Below, piece by piece: positions 3,823 to 5,707 of a DNA stretch of 5,707 nucleotides. The notes under the pieces were generated by a model. It saw only the letters and a list, made by a program, of their open reading frames with translations. It made no database searches and was not told the origin of the DNA. Source of the stretch: Granulicatella adiacens (GTDB taxonomy: Bacteria; Bacillota; Bacilli; Lactobacillales; Aerococcaceae); assembly GCA_018364485.1 (NCBI GenBank), contig JAGZLX010000084.1, positions 1-5,707 on the forward strand. Direction: 5' to 3'. A program made the position numbers and the translations under genes. Each line of letters begins with the position of its first letter. Position 1 is the stretch's first letter.

Positions 3823-4599
3823 ATGAGATTTCATGAATTTGGAGATAATCATAATTCTCACATTGTTTTGATTCATGGTGGAGGAAATTCGTGGTGGAAT
3901 TACTTGAGACAAGCGCGTCTTCTATCAGTTAAATATCATGTGATTTTACCAGTTTTAGATGGACACGGAGAAGAGTTCCAAAAGGAGTATGTATCCACGG
4001 AGCAATCTGCACAGGAGATTTTGGAGTATATAAAAAATCAATGCGAAGGTCATGTATTTGCTCTAGGTGGTGTCTCTCTTGGCGGACAAATTGTCATGGA
4101 GTTACTTTCGTTAGATGCTCATATAGCTGACAAAGCCATTATTGATGGAAGCCTCTGCATTCCACAACCAAAACTAGCGAAAATGAGTATCGGCTTTATC
4201 AAGTGTTTCGGGAAGTTGATGTTCGGTAAGGCTGCATGTAAAATGCAATTAAAACTCATGAGAAAGATGTATCCTAAGATGGCTTATCCGGAAGAATTAG
4301 AAAACTACTATTTGGAAGATATGCCACGGTTACCGATGAAAACATTAGTAACGATTTATAACACCTATATGGCCAGTTATCAATTGAAACCAACGATTTC
4401 AGATAGTTCAGCAGAGGTTCTCTATATTTATGGAGAAAAGGAAATGAAGTGCGTAAAGGAATCGGCAAAACTATTTCAACAGATGCATCCTAATTGCACG
4501 CTGTATGAAGCAAAGGGATATAATCATGGATATTTATCCACTTATCTTCCGTTGGAGTGGATGGAATTAGTAACACCATTTTTAGAAAGAAATGAGTAG
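3823..4599 (+). CDS. Alpha/beta hydrolase, substrate unknown
   Basis: This is a cytosolic alpha/beta hydrolase fold protein of 258 residues, with no signal peptide. The oxyanion-region motif IHGGGNSWW is at 17-25, DGHGEE at 46-51, and the nucleophile elbow GVSLGG at 83-88 makes Ser85 the likely nucleophile. The late strand LYIYGEKE (200-207) is where the catalytic acid usually lies. NHG at 234-236 makes His235 the likely general base. The acid position reads GEKE rather than the common GxxD, so Glu205 or Glu207 may take the role, or the acid lies elsewhere. A helical cap (about 112-185) has several Lys- and Met-rich helices. ATG at 3823 is preferred over TTG at 3820 because it sits 7 bases after GGGAG. 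No clear promoter was found between the rplL terminator and this gene, and the next gene is probably co-transcribed. The reaction cannot be told from sequence. Confidence 0.85.
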   Translation: MRFHEFGDNHNSHIVLIHGGGNSWWNYLRQARLLSVKYHVILPVLDGHGEEFQKEYVSTEQSAQEILEYIKNQCEGHVFALGGVSLGGQIVMELLSLDAHIADKAIIDGSLCIPQPKLAKMSIGFIKCFGKLMFGKAACKMQLKLMRKMYPKMAYPEELENYYLEDMPRLPMKTLVTIYNTYMASYQLKPTISDSSAEVLYIYGEKEMKCVKESAKLFQQMHPNCTLYEAKGYNHGYLSTYLPLEWMELVTPFLERNE

Positions 4600-4610
4600 C
4601 GTTAAAAGGA

Positions 4611-4617
4611 AAGGAGG
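4611..4617 (+). promoter_or_regulatory. Ribosome binding site that fixes the start of the second hydrolase
   Basis: AAGGAGG lies 7 bases before the ATG at 4625, the ideal distance. The earlier in-frame ATG at 4592 overlaps the end of the upstream gene and has no comparable site, so 4625 is chosen as the start. Confidence 0.75.
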
Positions 4618-4624
4618 TTTAGCA

Positions 4625-5518
4625 ATGTCACTTACGAGTCATATTGTTCGTACGTTATTTACGATTGGGGACTTAAAACGAGACTTGAGTTGGGTTCCAC
4701 CGACTGATGTGGAGGCTATTGAAAATGTATCTTACGGATCCTGCGACAAGTGGCATCTGCTGGATCTCTATCGTCCAAAAGATGCGGAAGGCAAATTGCC
4801 AGTGTTGCTTAATATTCACGGCGGTGCGTGGGTTTATGGGGATAAAAAAGTATACGCTCCGTATTGTATGTATTTAGCTACCCAAGGATTTGCGGTAGTG
4901 AATGCTAGTTACCGACTTGCGCCAAAGCACACTTTCCCAGCTCCTTTAGAAGATGTCGGGGCTATGGTAGAGTGGGTTGTAGACCATGCAGAAGAATACG
5001 GCTTGGATGTCTCGAATCTTTTCTTTGTGGGAGATTCTGCGGGAGCGCATTTAGCGACGGCGTATACGGCTGTTCAGTTGAACGAAACTTATGCGAAAAG
5101 TTTTCCTGGGATTAAAGTAGATGAAAGATTTATTCCAAAAGGCTTGCTGTTAAACTGTGGAGTGTTTGATATGGAAGTGGAGTGGAAGAAACAAGGTCGC
5201 GCGTTGACGCCGTTTCTTACAGATTTGCTTGGTGAGAAACCCATTGTTGATGCTGTGAAGCAAATGAGCCCAGCGCAATTTATCACTTCAGACTTTCCGC
5301 CGGTCCATCTAACAACGAGTAATGGAGACTTCTTACGGAAACATTCGTACCGTCTGAAAGAAGTGTTGGAGAGGAAGGGGGTGGAAGTCGTCTTTAAGGA
5401 TTATGGAGAGAAAAAGAAACCTCAAGGACATGTCTTCCATTTGAATCTGAAAAATAAAGTGGGACAAGAGTGCAACGCAGACCAGTTGGAGTTTGTTAAA
5501 CAAATGATGAAGAAATAA
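4625..5518 (+). CDS. Alpha/beta hydrolase, HSL-type esterase/lipase-like
   Basis: A 297-residue hydrolase resembling the hormone-sensitive-lipase group (alpha/beta hydrolase fold 3), whose members cleave small ester substrates. With ATG 4625 as residue 1, the oxyanion motif HGGAWVYG is at 65-72. The adjacent strand and SYRLAPKHTFPAPLEDV (95-111) are typical of the group. The nucleophile elbow GDSAG puts Ser138 as nucleophile, SNGDFL puts Asp235 as acid, and GHVFH puts His269 as base, so the triad looks complete. There is no clear signal peptide; the N-terminus (SLTSHIVRTLFTIGD) is mildly amphipathic. It lies 25 bases after the previous hydrolase and probably shares its transcript. The two proteins share only the fold, so this is not a recent duplication. 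A palindrome at 5578-5616 may act as its terminator. Substrate unknown. Confidence 0.88.
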   Translation: MSLTSHIVRTLFTIGDLKRDLSWVPPTDVEAIENVSYGSCDKWHLLDLYRPKDAEGKLPVLLNIHGGAWVYGDKKVYAPYCMYLATQGFAVVNASYRLAPKHTFPAPLEDVGAMVEWVVDHAEEYGLDVSNLFFVGDSAGAHLATAYTAVQLNETYAKSFPGIKVDERFIPKGLLLNCGVFDMEVEWKKQGRALTPFLTDLLGEKPIVDAVKQMSPAQFITSDFPPVHLTTSNGDFLRKHSYRLKEVLERKGVEVVFKDYGEKKKPQGHVFHLNLKNKVGQECNADQLEFVKQMMKK

Positions 5519-5534
5519 AACTCGAAGCAGAATT

Positions 5535-5560
5535 TGGGACTGACCCCAAAAAGTGAGAAT
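5535..5560 (-). mobile_element. Terminal inverted repeat of an IS3-family element
   Basis: The segment TGGGACTGACCCCAAAAAGT (5535-5554) followed by GAGAAT has the form of IS3/IS150-group ends: TG at the tip, then GACCCC, then an A-run and AGT. It lies about 46 bases beyond the orfB end on the minus strand, the normal distance. It marks the outer border of the element that continues past the right edge of the window. Confidence 0.65.
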
Positions 5561-5577
5561 TATATAAAAACACCCTA

Positions 5578-5623
5578 GGGCTACCGTCTCCGGTATTCAA
5601 CCGGAGACGGTAGTCCAATTTTT
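5578..5623 (+). terminator. Palindrome at the end of IS orfB, possible terminator
   Basis: CTACCGTCTCCGG (5581-5593) and CCGGAGACGGTAG (5601-5613) are a perfect 13-bp inverted repeat with a 7-base loop. The stem extends by three pairs (GGG/TCC, one G-U) to 5578-5616. AA and five T follow on the plus strand. It could end the hydrolase transcript before it enters the IS, or shield the IS from outside transcription. It overlaps the orfB coding remnant. Confidence 0.5.
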
Positions 5624-5707
5624 GTTGGATTCTATTTTCATTATAATATTTGATGTAATTTTCTACAATTTGAATTACAATAGAAGATGAAGTTATTACT
5701 TCATCTT
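5581..5707 (-). pseudogene. IS3-family transposase orfB, C-terminal end, apparently frameshifted
   Basis: Read on the minus strand from 5705, the frame gives a sequence containing IVENYIKYYNENRIQQKLDY and then R. This is the hallmark end of IS3-family DDE transposases (YIxYYNxxRIQxKL). The family continues SPVEYR, and these residues appear here in the next frame (5607 to 5590), followed by RR and a stop at 5581-5583. One base appears to be missing within the Arg codon at 5609-5607. Without correction the frame runs on as LRLNTGDGSP into the terminal repeat. The rest of the gene, including the catalytic DDE residues, lies beyond the window, so whether the element still moves cannot be judged. 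Confidence 0.8.

Noticed and set aside
3664..3912. Minus-strand frame across the rplL terminator
   Set aside because: It crosses a strong terminator and ends in a leucine-rich shadow of rplL codons.
4592..4624. Upstream ATG at 4592 for the second hydrolase
   Set aside because: It overlaps the previous gene and lacks a good ribosome binding site, whereas ATG 4625 has AAGGAGG at ideal distance.

Overview
The window looks like a chromosomal segment from a low-G+C Gram-positive bacterium, probably order Lactobacillales. The reasons are the A/T-rich codon use, strong AGGAGG ribosome binding sites, B. subtilis/Enterococcus-type ribosomal proteins and IS3-family remains. A member of Carnobacteriaceae or Enterococcaceae is plausible, but I cannot fix the genus. 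The core is the L11/L10 ribosomal protein cluster, rplK-rplA and rplJ-rplL. A type II toxin-antitoxin pair sits between its halves on the opposite strand, and two unrelated alpha/beta hydrolase genes follow it.

Left part (1-642): no convincing protein gene. Bases 1-99 look like the terminal part of an IS3-type element. Bases 100-280 are an unusual G+C-rich stretch (about 55% G+C over 121-240 by count) with only broken reading frames. Bases 281-471 fold on paper into a long, almost perfectly paired stem capped by three hairpins. This looks like a structured RNA that I cannot name. The rplK promoter (516-544) follows, then a leader with a likely ribosomal protein L1 binding site.

Middle part (643-3779): rplK and rplA form one transcription unit, with a second L1-type site between them, closed by an intrinsic terminator. 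A perfect 14-bp inverted repeat then serves as a two-way terminator for the convergent toxin-antitoxin operon (Phd/YefM-type antitoxin upstream of, and overlapping, a RelE/ParE-type toxin). That operon has its own promoter inside a perfect 9-bp inverted repeat. Diverging from it is the rplJ promoter with an L10-type attenuation leader, then rplJ, rplL and a strong terminator. L11 and L1 are balanced by L1 feedback, and L10 and L7/L12 by the L10 leader, so the two halves are separately controlled. This separate control may be why an insertion between them is tolerated.

Right part (3780-5707): an alpha/beta hydrolase (258 aa) and an HSL-family esterase-like hydrolase (297 aa) in tandem, substrates unknown. 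From about 5535 to the window end is the terminal part of an IS3-family insertion sequence on the minus strand. The end of its orfB carries an apparent one-base deletion that coincides with a perfect 13-bp palindrome.
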